Notes under the pieces: model-generated
What the model was told of the DNA's origin: nothing
Seen by the model: only the letters and a program-made list of their open reading frames with translations
Database searches by the model: none
Shown here: in pieces, positions 20,064 through 31,075 of the stretch
Position numbering within the stretch: the first letter of the stretch is position 1
Layout of the letters: every line of letters begins with the position of its first letter
Position numbers and translations under genes: made by a program
Source: Pristionchus mayeri
Taxonomy: Eukaryota; Nematoda; Chromadorea; Rhabditida; Neodiplogasteridae
Assembly (NCBI GenBank): GCA_036245805.1
Contig: BTRK01000003.1
Span: 37,403,215 to 37,467,214 of the forward strand
Length of the DNA: 64,000 bases
Direction of reading: 5' to 3'

Positions 20064-20972
20064 TTAGGTTGTTCGGAAAGTTTCTTTCTTTTATTTTTCT
20101 CATGCCAATTCGTGTTGCATTCGACCTCAATTATTTTGTCTATGGTATACTTTAGGGCCTTGGCCGTGGCATACTACAGTAAGTTCAAATCACATCTCGG
20201 TCGTATAGCAGGCTAGAGAAAATATCAAAAGTTAGGAAGTGTCAAAAACACCTGAAAAATCATAATTTCAGTGTTTTTTGTTGGGTCATTTTTCCCCGAG
20301 AACAAGATGCCTATCGATACTAGCCGGATAATATGTGATAGGGCAAAAGTAGATAATAATGATAACAAAGAAAAACCAGGCTGTCAACCATCGAGTGAGA
20401 CGGGGGATATCAATATGTCACCATTTCGGTGTTCAAATTTCGGCATAAATTTTCTGAAAAATCCTGCTCATCAATACGCAAATGGATCCCTACCTAATTA
20501 GGAATAGCAAGTGACCATGTGATGTACTTCACAAATAACAATCGCTTTGTTCTGTAGGTTGACCGGGTGAAGCACAATAAGTTCAAAATTAGGCTCGAAA
20601 ACACCATCGTAGTGCGGATTACTCCATGGACTCTTCCTTAGATTGGGGAACACGTCCTAGATTTAAAGCTTTACGTTTACTAATAACCCTATTTGACGCT
20701 CTTCACAATAGTGGGTCATTTGTATGCCTATCTCTGTTCTGCAAAGAAATGTGCGCCGTTAAAAATCTAGGAGAAAAGTCGACAAGGCTAACTTCGGTCC
20801 TCCATTGCTCAAGATATATTGATCGAAAAGGCATGTACTACTGGTTGTCATAGATAGTATCCAAGCCCAAATCAACTACAAAAAATCATAAGCTGATTGG
20901 TCAAGGTTAATTAAAGGAGAAGTGAATAGTGTCCATACACGAAAAAAGAAAGAGACTTTCCGAACAACCTAA
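20064..20972. mobile_element. Short mariner-like element (M2), 909 bp
   Basis: Ends TTAGGTTGTTCGGAAAGTTT and its near-perfect complement (one mismatch in 25), flanked by TA. At 909 bp it is about 350 bp shorter than M1, M4 and M5 and has no long ORF: non-autonomous or internally deleted. Confidence 0.8.
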
Positions 20973-21104
20973 TACTTACCCGCCCATTCACATCTCTCCT
21001 GGTGGTTGGCATAACCTTATCCCTAGCTCTATTAGGAAGTCAACGGAATATATAGATATCCACTTATCGATGAAAAGCACGTAGTCCAACATCATCTTGT
21101 TCAG

Positions 21105-21240
21105 AGCATATTTCCCGATGTTCCACTATGACGCCAAAAGCGGACAATGCAAGGACTTCGTCTACGGAGGCTGCCAGGGCAACGATAACCGTTTCAATTC
21201 CATGACGGAGTGTGAAGCAGCATGCAAAGAGGCACAGTAG
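21105..21240 (+). pseudogene. Ku8: orphan Kunitz exon 2
   Basis: After TTGTTCAG it encodes [20 protein letters not shown] then [20 protein letters not shown] and KEAQ, stop at 21238-21240. The exon is intact and would pair with an exon ending in TGCAG. Its upstream intron (20980-21104) matches that of Ku6, but no exon 1 is present; M2 and the inverted Ku7 occupy that place. Downstream UTR has ATCGATAAA. Could be rescued by a distant first exon; more likely a remnant. Confidence 0.75.
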
Positions 21241-21684
21241 ATCAGAGTTCAACGCGTCGCCTTCATGATTTATGCTCGCTATCGGATGTCTCGTTCTCAG
21301 ATGTATCGATAAATATTTTGATCCGTCTTGAATTTCAGCGTACTTTGTTCTAATTCTTTTGGATTACAATACTCAGATCAATGAGGAATTTCTTCTCATT
21401 GAAACTTGCATGTGTGATTTCTTCTGATTAATACGAGTTCATGATTTTTGTATTTTGCTTTTTGTGAAATGATTCATCACGAATTGTTCTCAAGAAGAAG
21501 AATGGAAGTTTTGGTTTCTTTTAATGAGCGATTACATAAGATTATCAGTCACGGTAGAATTACAAGCCCAAAAGTGGTCTACATTAATATTGATGTTGTT
21601 TTTGACACGGAACGCAATTACCAATATTGCATAATCTAGGGGGGCGAGCTAATGAATTATTGTTGAAACACAATTGTAGCGTGG

Positions 21685-21693
21685 AATCGTTCG
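21685..21693. other. Target-site duplication of the RTE element, left copy
   Basis: AATCGTTCG; repeated at 24361-24369 directly after the element's 3' tail. Confidence 0.75.
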
Positions 21694-24360
21694 CCTTTCC
21701 TCCTCCGTCCCCTCCACCGGGAGGTCCTTCCCCAAGTGCCAGTGGTGCGGCAGGGGTCGTAACACCGCTATGGGCTGCCGGCAACCATTCATCATCGGCA
21801 ACATCAATGCCCGCTCACTCTCTTCGAAGACACGTCAAGAGGAGTTCGATCGAGCTCTGGCCAAACTCCGCTACGACGTCGTCTGTGTCACCGAGGCAAG
21901 AATCGTGGGCGAAGGGACGGTATGCTTACCCCTCTCTTCTTCTACTCTGTACCATAGTGGTGGCACCCAGTCTCATAAAGGTGTCGCTTTCGTGGTCAGA
22001 GATAGACTGGCTAGTTCGATCAAGTTTACAGGTGTAAGTGACAGGGTGGCGCTGCTCACTCTGCCCAAACTGAAACTGTTTCTTGTCGTCGTTTATGCCC
22101 CCACTTCCGCTTCTACTGATGAGCAATACGACCAGATCATCGACCAAGTAGAAGACTCAATAAGAGCGTGCCCGCAAGGATTACGTCCTTTCATCATCGG
22201 TGACCTCAACGCTCGTGTCAAGAGAGAAGCAGGAGTGGAGATGATCGTCGGACACTACACGTACGCAGAGATGAATGATAGAGGAAGGAGAATAGTCGAA
22301 TTATGTATACGGAATCGAATGAAAGATTGGAACTCGTGGTTCAAATCGAGAAAGGCGAGAAGGTGGACCTGGCGCAGTCCGAACGGATCAACCAAACATC
22401 AAATAGACTTTATACTAGGACCACAATCAGCTCCTGTCTCAAACTGCCAAATTGTCAACAAGTTCGAATTTGATAGCGATCATCGAATGATACGGATTCA
22501 ATTGGATCTCGGAGGGATGCGGAGGTGGCAGAAAGACAGAAAGAAGAAATGGGAATTCGATAGGGAAGCATACAGAAGGAATGCACATATCCTGAGCGAT
22601 CTGGAAATATGCGAACCTCAAGACGCGGCTGCAGCTTACAATTCAATTATAGCACTCACGGAGACTACATCAATTGATTGCTGGAAAGAGAAAACAAATC
22701 GACACAAGATATCAAAAGGCACACGAAGTTTACTGGAAAAGCGGCACTTATTGAAAGGCGATCCAAAATTTGCAGTGGAATACGTACAATGTTGTAAAGC
22801 TGCGAGGGCAATGTTAATAGAGGACATTCGGAGTAGAAAAGAAACGCAATTGTTAGAGGCGATCAGAAGTGGGAGGAGTATTGTAAGATTGACAAAAGAG
22901 AATGAACTAACAAGGAAACGAATGTTCTTCAAAGACCCAAATACAGGCACAGCTTCTCAAGAATACACTGAACGTACGGTCACACAATTCTTCGAGAGTC
23001 TATATACTCCAAAAGTGCCTCTTCCATTCGCTATCACGCCGTCAACAGAGCCTATCCTGCCTTCCTTGAGAGAAGAAATCTCGTATGCAATACAAAGTCT
23101 CCGAATCGGGCACGCTGCTGGTGATGATAAAGTGAAGCCTGACATGCTCATTCTGTCTGAAGCCGCAGTTACTCCATTGATCACGCGGATGCTCAATGGG
23201 ATTCTCTCAGGAGAAGAAATTCCTCCGAAATTCCTGACCTCGAGAGTAACCCTGTTGCACAAAGGCGGAGACTCATCAGATATCAGCAACTATCGTCCGA
23301 TCAGCCTACTGAGTGTTATATGCAAAGTCGCGACAAAAGCTATTCTCAATCGAATGCTCCCACTGCTAGAACAGGCAGAAGATACCAGCCAAGCAGGGTT
23401 CAGACCTGGATACTCGACTGTTGATCACATTCACTCCATCAATCAACTTATCGAGAAAACCACCGAGTACAAAATACCCATTCACCTGGCACTGATAGAT
23501 TTCAAGAAAGCGTTTGATAGCGTTGAATGGCCAGCCGTTCGGCAAGCTCTCCAAACCCAAGGAATCCATTCAAGTTTGATCGATGTGCTTCGAAGATTCT
23601 ATGAAGGAACAAATACCCGAATTCAAGTAAACGAACGTGCGGTCGAAGTGAGAGTGAAGAGAGGAGTGAATCAGACACAATATCTCTGAAACTTTTCAAC
23701 TGCGTCTTACGTATGGCTCTCGACAGCGTTGATTGGGATGGAGATGGGATGACTATTGATGGAAAGCAGCTGACCACCTTATCATACGCAGACGATGTCA
23801 TTATTGTAGCGAAAAACAGAGTTGAACTGAGGAGAATGTTGACAAAAGTTATTCATGCGGCTGGAAGTGTTGGACTCGAAGTTCACCCACGCAAATCCAT
23901 CTTGCTGACTTCGAGTGCAACAAATAGAGAACAGATCGAAGTCGATGGAGGAATCTTTGAGTACAAAGATGGTGCAAAATATCTAGGAAGTTGGATCTCC
24001 CTCCCATTGGACCCCTCAATTGAAGTCAAACGCCGGATCCAGTGTGCTTGGCTCGCTTGGAGAAACATTGGCCATTTGCTCAAACACGCGACTGTCAACA
24101 GAGAGATAAGGAAACGCGCCTTCAACGCTTGTCTCATGTCGACCGTGCTTTACGGCTGCGAAGCTTGGACAATGAGAGAGTCAGGCAAACAAGTGCTGCG
24201 AGTTGCGCAGAGAAAAATGGAGAGGGAAAGATGGAGAAACGAGATAGCAAGAGGGAAGGGCAGGAAATGGTGGAGCTTAACTGATGAAGAATGGACCACC
24301 TAAAGCCTGATCAGCGCAACTTTGCGACTCCTGATAAATATTCTGTATTCTGTATTCTGT
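21694..24360 (+). mobile_element. RTE-clade non-LTR retrotransposon, inactive
   Basis: 2667-bp insert with a 9-base target duplication and a 3' tail of tandem TATTCTG units. It encodes an APE-type endonuclease followed by a reverse transcriptase on the plus strand, the order and spacing of the RTE clade. It lies between a Ku8-type and a Ku9-type flank and splits a segment that is continuous at 3120-3300. It is dead: a frameshift interrupts the reverse transcriptase and part of the C-terminal domain is missing. Confidence 0.9.
21770..24303 (+). pseudogene. Endonuclease/reverse transcriptase ORF of the RTE element, frameshifted
   Basis: First frame, 21770-23689 (639 codons). Endonuclease motifs are GNINARSL (about residue 10), VTEARI, GDLNARV (about 144) and SDHRM (about 237). 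RT motifs are ISNYRPISLL, QAGFRPGYST and LIDFKKAFDSVEW. The reading stops just after VKRGV. The second frame (to 24303) resumes at SLKLFNCVLRMALD and includes the catalytic SYADDVII, LGSWISLPLD and VLYGCEAWTM. The shift is equivalent to losing one base (or four). The end, QRKMER-ERWRNEIARG, looks shorter than in RTE relatives, suggesting an in-frame internal deletion of some tens of codons. The gene would act in target-primed reverse transcription if intact. Confidence 0.85.
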
Positions 24361-24466
24361 AATCGTTCGAACGACGGAAAAGTCGAATGATGTAACGAAA
24401 ATGATAAAATATACAGTGTATGCGAGACTGAGAGTGATTTGATCTGATCTCAACGGCTCATGTCTA

Positions 24467-24694
24467 TGCTGAGAGATGCGAACTGCCCGTTCAGTACGGA
24501 CCGGGCAAATTCGTTCATTTTCCTTTGTTTAATCCATCGAATAACTGTTCGCAATGAATGTGACCCAGAACACCAGTTCGCATCTCTCTCGTGGGTGTCC
24601 TAACGGGCAAAGCAAGGATTTCGTCTACGGAGTCTGTCAGGGCAACGATAATCGGTTCAACTCTATGAAGGAGTGTGAAGCTGCATGCAAATGA
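24467..24694 (+). pseudogene. Ku9: decayed Kunitz gene
   Basis: Exon 1 remnant at about 24475-24508 reads AERCELPVQYGPGK (second cysteine lost). Exon 2 remnant reads [20 protein letters not shown] then MKECEAACK, stop at 24692-24694. The third cysteine is Ser and a conserved Gly is Val. No start codon or signal peptide remains. Confidence 0.8.
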
Positions 24695-24699
24695 TACGG

Positions 24700-25338
24700 C
24701 ACCTGAGTATGCTCAGCGGGTCACAATCATGATTCGTATTTGTTACACTTAGTCTCGTTGTGTCTCGATAACAGTCGTTTCGATAAAGTCTTATGTCCTA
24801 AAATTTTGTGTAATATTTGTAACTTTGAAAGATTTCTCAAAAAATCGGTATTTTTAGCAAAAACACTCATACTGAAGTGGACCATTCGAGGCATACAATT
24901 AATTGTTTTTCCGGATCAAAAAATTTTGATCCAGAAATGCAAACCACTTATTAGAAAATCCGGGATGATTTGATAATTGGAATAATTCTGAAACGTAACA
25001 GAAACAGATAGTTAGAAGTGCACTAGCAAGTGGACGATTAGATGAGTTTCACGTCTCCTTCAACTCAGCATTGAACAGATATTTGAAAGAGAGTGCACTC
25101 AATCTGTCTAAAATGAAATAATATCGTCGTTCCGTTCCCCCTTTATCCCTACGGCTAAACATAATTGACCATCCACTCACTATAGTTCTGCAATCTGAGA
25201 AAACTGGAACTGTTTATGCACAGACCCAACCAGACATCGGAAAGCATTTATTGATGAAATACTGTACTAGGCACAGATATACAGTGTAAAGCGAACTTCA
25301 ATCACGAATCACGATTGCGACACAGTGAATTCTTTCAG
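24700..25338. other. Duplicated intergenic block between Ku9 and Ku10
   Basis: Counterpart of 17720-19590 without the mariner element. TTTATT at 25247-25252 fits a minus-strand poly(A) signal for Ku10. No gene. Confidence 0.5.
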
Positions 25339-25544
25339 TTACCGTTTGCATGCTGCTTCACACTCCTTCATTGCGTTGAATCGATTTCCATTGCCTTCGC
25401 AGCCTCCGTAGATGAATTCATTGCACTCGCCGCTGTTGGCATCATAGTAGAACATTTCAAAAGATGCCCTGAAAAAAGTGTTGATTGTGTAGTACCGTTC
25501 GCTGTGAGGAGAAGTGAGATGATGAGGAGGTGAATGCGAAACAT
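25339..25544 (-). pseudogene. Ku10: Kunitz gene lacking the first two cysteines
   Basis: A start codon at 25544-25542 opens a signal peptide (MFRIHLLIISLLLTANGT), but the following codons do not contain the C-x8-C segment. The exon runs into TTTTTTCAG and exon 2 at 25468: ASFEMFYYDANSGECNEFIY, then [20 protein letters not shown] and KR, stop at 25341-25339. Compared with Ku11 a deletion removed the end of exon 1 plus most of the intron. The reading stays open, so a four-cysteine secreted peptide is possible, but a normal Kunitz fold is not. Confidence 0.75.
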
Positions 25545-26610
25545 TCTCGTGATATTTCTGAAAAGAGCTAAATAAGTTGATACAACTGTGAGGGAAGAGA
25601 AAGAAGAGATCTCTGGACAACTGATCATGTTTTTAGTCTAAAATGTCTAATAAACTCTAATTGAGGCGGTTATGTATGACCGCAAGATCACGCAATTCAA
25701 ATGAAATATGAGCATATTTATTTGAAAGCGTTGACCTACTGAGGAAGCGATAAATAGAGAAAGAGAGATGTGCACACAATCGTGCTCAACAAATGCAAAG
25801 ACAGACTGAATGACCCGGATAGGTTGAACCGAAGATGCGCGAGATCGGAAGAACCCTTCCAGTTCTGAATTCCTATTAAAACGTTATTAATTGGAGGTAT
25901 AGGTTACATAGGATAGCCAGAGGGAGGGAGGGAGGGGAGAAGCGTCCGTTCGTATTCCCCCTCTGGCAGGGGTCCTGCAATGAAGGAAATGGCCAATGAG
26001 CATGGTAGATATCAGAATGCAAATTAGAAAAAAATAAATAAGTTTAAAGTTTCTGCATGAACAGAAATGCGGTATCAGAATGCAAATTAGAAATGAGATT
26101 CATAAATGTGGGATGTCTTATCATTGCCAGTTAAGTTGGATTTCCGTTGAACACGGGTTCATAATGAAAATTAGCATGTTTCAAGTGTTTCGATATTTCT
26201 CAATGATTCATTACGAATTACTATAAAAGAAGAATTATGAAAGTGACAGATTCTTTTGATGAGAGACTAAATAGGCGCACCATCAGTCAAAGGAGAATAT
26301 GAAAATCGAGGGTATTGAACAATGCTAATTTGTTTGTTTTTGTTTTTGACACAAAATGGAACCAGACGTATTGAATAATGTCGGAAAACTAGCAAATACG
26401 TTATTGCTGAAACACAATTGTAGCGTATTAACTTTCCTCGCGAAAAAAGTGGATGGTGGAGCTAAAGTGAAAACAAAACAATGCATCCCAAATTAGCAAT
26501 CATCTCTGACAGATGAGGGAGCGTGGACAATGAGTCGAGTCAGAGCATTGATCCAGAATTCGTCAATGTGCAACATTCCGTCTTGCATAATACGGCTTTC
26601 CTAAGCGATC
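25545..26610. other. Intergenic sequence with GCCAGAGGGAGG repeat
   Basis: No gene. 25912-25985 is copy 2 of the repeat at 4879; here AGCCAGAGGGAGG and CCCTCTGGCAGG form an inverted repeat. 26240-26440 matches the post-Ku2 flank (AATGAGAGACTAAATAGGC, AAACACAATTGTAGCGTATTAAC), another copy of the Kunitz repeat unit without its gene. Confidence 0.5.
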
Positions 26611-26616
26611 CGCTGA

Positions 26617-26733
26617 CTCCAGCCTTCGAGAAACGATCGCTCGGTCTCATCGAGCGATGAACTGTCTAGCCGACTCGTCCAGAAAGTGTGCAAAATGATG
26701 ATAGGGTAACTCGAATTTCGAACTCTTGTGTTC
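26617..26733. repeat. Decayed long-arm family A hairpin
   Basis: CTTCGAGAAACGAT...AAAGTGTGCAAAATGATG...TTTCGAACTCTT; the right arm is preserved, the left centre is replaced by CGCTCGGTCTCATCGAGCGA, itself a small inverted repeat. Confidence 0.55.
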
Positions 26734-26894
26734 AAACCGATAACAAAGTAGGGTTTCAGATTGAGATACCAATGTACATTGCCAAGAAAGGGAAGTATGT
26801 ATTGATATGATGGTATACTAGATATGATGGTATACCACAAATGTACAGTATAGAGCGAACTTTAATCACGATTGGACACAGTGAATTCTTTCAG

Positions 26895-27252
26895 CTACAA
26901 TATCCCTTTGCATGCTGCTTCACACTCCTTCATTGTGTTGAAACGATTTCCGTTGCCGTGGCAGCCTCCGTAGATGAACTCCTTGCACTCACCGCTTTTG
27001 ACATCATAGTAGAACTTTTCGAATTATGCCCTGAAAGAAGTGTTGATGGTGTGGTCATGTAGTACGGCTCTTGCTCAATGATTTGGGAATACTCGGTCAA
27101 TTATCGAAAAAGGTACGGTAGTTCCATGAGTCGCATATATAATTAATCACGAACCTGCACACTCCTGACTGCACGGGAAGCTTGCATCTCTGAGTAGGGA
27201 GAGCACTCGCTGTGAGGAGAAGAGAGAGGATGAGGAGATGGATGGAAGACAT
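26895..27252 (-). pseudogene. Ku11: Kunitz gene with a nonsense codon
   Basis: Exon 1 is 27252-27155 ([19 protein letters not shown], then [19 protein letters not shown] donor). Exon 2 is 27030-26895 after CTTTCAG. The first complete codons of exon 2 are GCA TAA: a single T-to-A change turns the conserved Tyr (TAT) after the P1' Ala into a stop. Otherwise the exon is complete ([20 protein letters not shown]...CEAACKGIL). P1 would have been Arg. The rest is well preserved, so the nonsense change looks recent, or could be a polymorphism or sequencing error. Confidence 0.85.
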
Positions 27253-27811
27253 TCTGGCGATTGATTCTGAAAAGGACCCAGCTGATACCGTTATGATGGA
27301 ACGGAATGAATCTATTAGATTGGCAATACTAGTAGAAATACACTCAACGTATGTCAACATATCATGTATGAAGGCTTAAATGATCGCATGATAAATGCGC
27401 AAGTGGAAAGAAAAGATAGAATATATGTTAAAGAAGAACGATGCTCTACTGAGGAAGGGTTAACTAAAGAAAGAGATGTAAACACAATCGTACTATTTAA
27501 ATACATAGATAGACAGTGACCAGCATAGGTTGAATAGATGAGGCGTGAGATTGGAAGGCTCCTTCCAGTGCTGGATTCCTATTATACACGTTATTAAATG
27601 AGGGGAGTATAGGATAAAGAGGCTAGCTAGAGGGAGGGACGGAAGAAGCATCCGTTCATATTCCCCTCTGGCGCAGGCCCTGCGTTTGAAAAGGGGAATG
27701 GTTAACGAGCCTGATGGAGAAGGATTGCCAGAGGGTGAGCAAAGAATTAAATGTGTTAGTCTAATAAATTCATCGTCAAAAAATTATGCTCATTGAGGAT
27801 AAGAGGAATTT
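27253..27811. other. Intergenic sequence with third GCCAGAGGGAGG copy
   Basis: 27620-27690 resembles 4879 and 25912 (AGAGGGAGGGACGGAAGAAGCATCCGTTC...CCCCTCTGGC). No gene. Confidence 0.45.
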
Positions 27812-28162
27812 TCAATTTCAATTTATTTATCCACCACAAGATAATATCGGGTAGCAGAGGGTAATCTTCATTAGGTTTTGGTAGATATCCGACGTATTGG
27901 GGAGTCGGTTTGGGGATTGGGGCATTAGGGGGGCAGCAGGTTGGTGGACAAGATTATAGACGTAAAAGAGACTCGGAAGGAAGAGAGAGAAGGTAATATC
28001 GGAAACGATTGGGTGAGCTATTGACGAATTCAGCATTAAGCGCATTCCATCTTCCAATTACTCTAGTCACAAAATTAGAGTGAGACTTGGGAGGAACGAA
28101 AGGCAATGCGACGCGTAAAGAATGAGCTCTACGAAGACAACGAGAAAGTGGCGAGAGTTTAT

Positions 28163-30581
28163 CAGTGCGTTCGCCTAAGAATCACATAATTCTCGAGCAT
28201 TCCGGTACATCGAAAAGAGATGCCATGAGATTTCCACAGTTTCTGATAGCTCTAAGCATGGTCCATCCATTTCTACATTGCTCATGTGGCATAATACCTA
28301 ATTTACATAATTATGCGTGAACAAACTTTCGATTTATTTTCACTCCACAATTTGTAATTCAACGTAGGTTCTTCAGGTTTTCGAGAAAAATTGTTTCTAG
28401 GGCCTTCTTGATGCGCTCTATCCACATATGTATTTTGTTCATGCAAAATCTAATTGCGAAAATTTTATCATTTTTTTAAAGATTTTTTTCTCGAAAACTA
28501 AGCCGAGCACATCGCTATATTTTTGATATGTTGTGAGTCTTGATGAATTCTAACCATAAAAAATAAATGAACCTATTTCGAGGTCGCGAAGATTGTCGTT
28601 TTTAAGGAAAACTAAATCGATTTTTAGTGTGAAATTCATTACGTTTCACCGCTCACCCCATCCAATTGGCCAGGAATGAAATATTTACGTCTCGATGAGA
28701 CTCGATATTGGCACGTGATGAGTTCATTCCTGGCCAATTGGGTGGGGTGAGCGGTGAAACGTAATGAATTTCACACTAAAAATCGATTTAGTTTTCCTTA
28801 AAAACGACAATCTTCGTGACCTCGAAATCGGCTCATTTATTATTTACAGTCGCGCCGGAAAGTCACCGTACACTTTTTGAATTTGTTATATCTTTTTGCC
28901 CAGGAAATGCATCATTCTGGCACTCAGGTATGATGTACCAAATCCATCGGAGATTATGATCATGGTACTGTGGTATGACGTCATCGCATAGTTATTGTGT
29001 AGTGATGACGCAATCAATCCGCACTTTTTCAAAACGGCATTATTCTTACATAGATTTTTTCCTGTTCGCCATACTTTCTATGATTGGAGATATGACCGAG
29101 GCCTACACAGAATAAATTTTTGAAGGTGCTGCTCGGTCGCACATTTTCTGCAGCGAAGCTGCAAAAACAGGATCTGAAATTCGGAACTCGGCTTCTAGAG
29201 TAGCTAGAGACCCGTTCAAAGCATCAAAATGATCTCCATCGTGAGTACACATGATCCTGAGAATATGAATACGATATCTCATAATTTGCCCTCAGGGCAT
29301 GAAAAAATCCTTTTTTTGCATGACCATTTTTTGGACATCCATAACTTTACGGAAAAGTTTACTAAAAATCTGATTTTTATCTGGTAATGTTCAAAATGTA
29401 TTGATGAACTGAATTCCAACTTTTTAGAGCGTTTGGATATCTTTCCGGCCCGCGGCGTGCGTTTGTCGGAGGTATACTAGGGTCGGAAAACACCCTGTTT
29501 ACGCACTCTCGTCATCTGCACTCTCTCACCCATAGGGGTAAACAAGGTGTTTCCCGACCCTAGTATACCTCCGAAAAACGTACGCCGCGGGCCGGAAAGA
29601 TATCCAAAGGCTCTAAAAAGTTGGAATTCAGTTCTTCTTAAATAATACATTTTGAACATTACCAGCTAAAAATCAGATTTTTACTAAACTTTTCCGTAAA
29701 GTTATGGATGTCCAAAAAATGGTCATGCAAAAAAGTGATTTTTTCATGCCCTGAGGGCGAATTATGAGATATCGCATTCATATTCTCAGGATCATGTGTA
29801 CTCATGATGGCGATCATTTTGATGCTTTGAACGGGTCTCTAGCTACTCTAGAAGCCGAGTTCCGAATTTCAGATCCTGTTTTTGCAGCTTCGCAAATGTG
29901 CGACCGAGCAGCACCTTCAAAAATTTATTCTGCGTAGGCCTCGGTCATATCTCCAATCGTAGAAAGTATGGCGAACAGGAAAAAATCTATGTAAGAATAA
30001 TGCCGTTTTGAAAAAGTGCTGATTGATTGCGTCATCACTACACAATAACTATGCGATGACGTCATACCATAGTACCACGATCATAATCTCCGATGGATTT
30101 GGTACATCATACCTGAGTGCCAGAATGATGCATTTCCTGGGCAAAAATATACAACAAATTCAAAAAGTGTACGGTGACTTTCCGGCGCGACTGTATATGT
30201 TAGAATTCATCAAGACTCACAACATATCAAAAATATAGCGATGTGTTCGGCTTAGTTTTCGAGGAAAAAATCTTTAAAAAAATGATAAAATTTTCGCAAT
30301 TAGATTTTGCATGAACAAAATACATATGTGGATAGAGCGCATCAAGAAGGCCCTAGAAACAATTTTTCTCGAAAACCTGAAGAACCTACGTTGAATTACA
30401 AATTGTGGAGTGAAAATAAATCGAAAGTTTGTTCACGCATAATTATGTAAATTAGGTATTATGCCACATGAGCAATGTAGAAATGGATGGACCTTGCCTA
30501 GAGCTATCAGAAACTGTGGAAATCTCATGGCCTCTATTTTTGCTGTACCGACAGGTATGCGATTCTTAGACGAATGCACTG
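28163..30581. mobile_element. 2.4-kb foldback transposon inserted in the LINE relic
   Basis: Near-complete inverted repeat centred at about 29510. Ends read CAGTGCGTTCGCCTAAGAAT and the complement of CGAATGCACTG, flanked by TTAT (28159-28162 and 30582-30585). The arms are about 1.05-1.25 kb with scattered differences. The centre GGTATACTAGGGTCGG...CCGACCCTAGTATACC encloses GCACTCTCGTCATCTGCACTCTCTC. A 4-base duplication and CAGTG terminus recall Chapaev/CACTA-like elements, but no transposase was recognised. The left arm carries an extra nested element. Confidence 0.8.
28559..28844. mobile_element. Nested TA-flanked palindromic MITE, 286 bp
   Basis: Flanked by TA (28557-28558 and 28845-28846). 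Ends AAAAATAAATGAACC and GGCTCATTTATTATT. Nearly the whole element is palindromic (TTAGTGTGAAATTCATTACG repeated inverted). The opposite arm of the host foldback lacks it (about 30205-30212), so it inserted after that foldback formed. A Tc1/mariner-type enzyme is the likely mobiliser. Confidence 0.8.
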
Positions 30582-31075
30582 TTATATAGATTGGTATGAT
30601 CATATATGAGTATAAACCAAGGATAGATTTGTGCAAAAAGAGAAAATCAGATATTAATCTTCTTTTGCAAGTGTTTGAAGGGAAAGTTGCGTGATTCTTT
30701 CTGGGTAAGACGAATAGGGAATGAGACAACGCGCGAAAAGACGACGCGTGAAATTGCGCTGAACACTCTCTACGTTATTAGCAAGGGATACAGTGTGAGG
30801 GGACCATACAACAGAACCATATTCCAGCAAGGGCCGAATAAACGTTGTAAAGGTGCGACAGTATAATGAAGGGTCAGAAGAAAAGAAACATTTGAATAGC
30901 AAGTTAACTTTAGCTCTCGCTTTTGAAGTTATTTTAGAAATGTGATCGTTAAATTGCAAAGAAGGTTGCATAATAATACCCAGACCTTTAATACAGGGAG
31001 ATTCCGAAAGGGGAATACCATTGATGAAGTATTGAGTGCGAGGAGAGAGGGACACAATAGAATAATTTACTAATC

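Larger units (their letters stand above)
27812..31075 (-). mobile_element. 5'-truncated LINE relic (CR1/jockey-like C terminus), interrupted
   Basis: Minus strand 31055-30654 reads GLGIIMQPSLQFNDHISKIT, FIRPLLEYGSVVWSPH and VQRNFTRRLF, which are hallmarks of the region after the RT domain of CR1/jockey-type LINEs. A frameshift follows, then RRLISDFLFLHKSILG (to about 30590). The frame resumes beyond a 2.4 kb insertion at 28162, with LSPLSRCLRRAHSLRVALPF and FVTRVIGRWNALNAEF, and stops near 27955. The 3' end (minus) is an AATTGAAATTGAAAA tail at about 27812. RT and endonuclease domains are absent (5' truncation). Confidence 0.8.

Noticed and set aside
21627..22037. 136-codon ORF rich in Pro, Ser and Ala overlapping the RTE start
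   Set aside because: It overlaps the endonuclease ORF in another frame and crosses the element boundary; a shadow.
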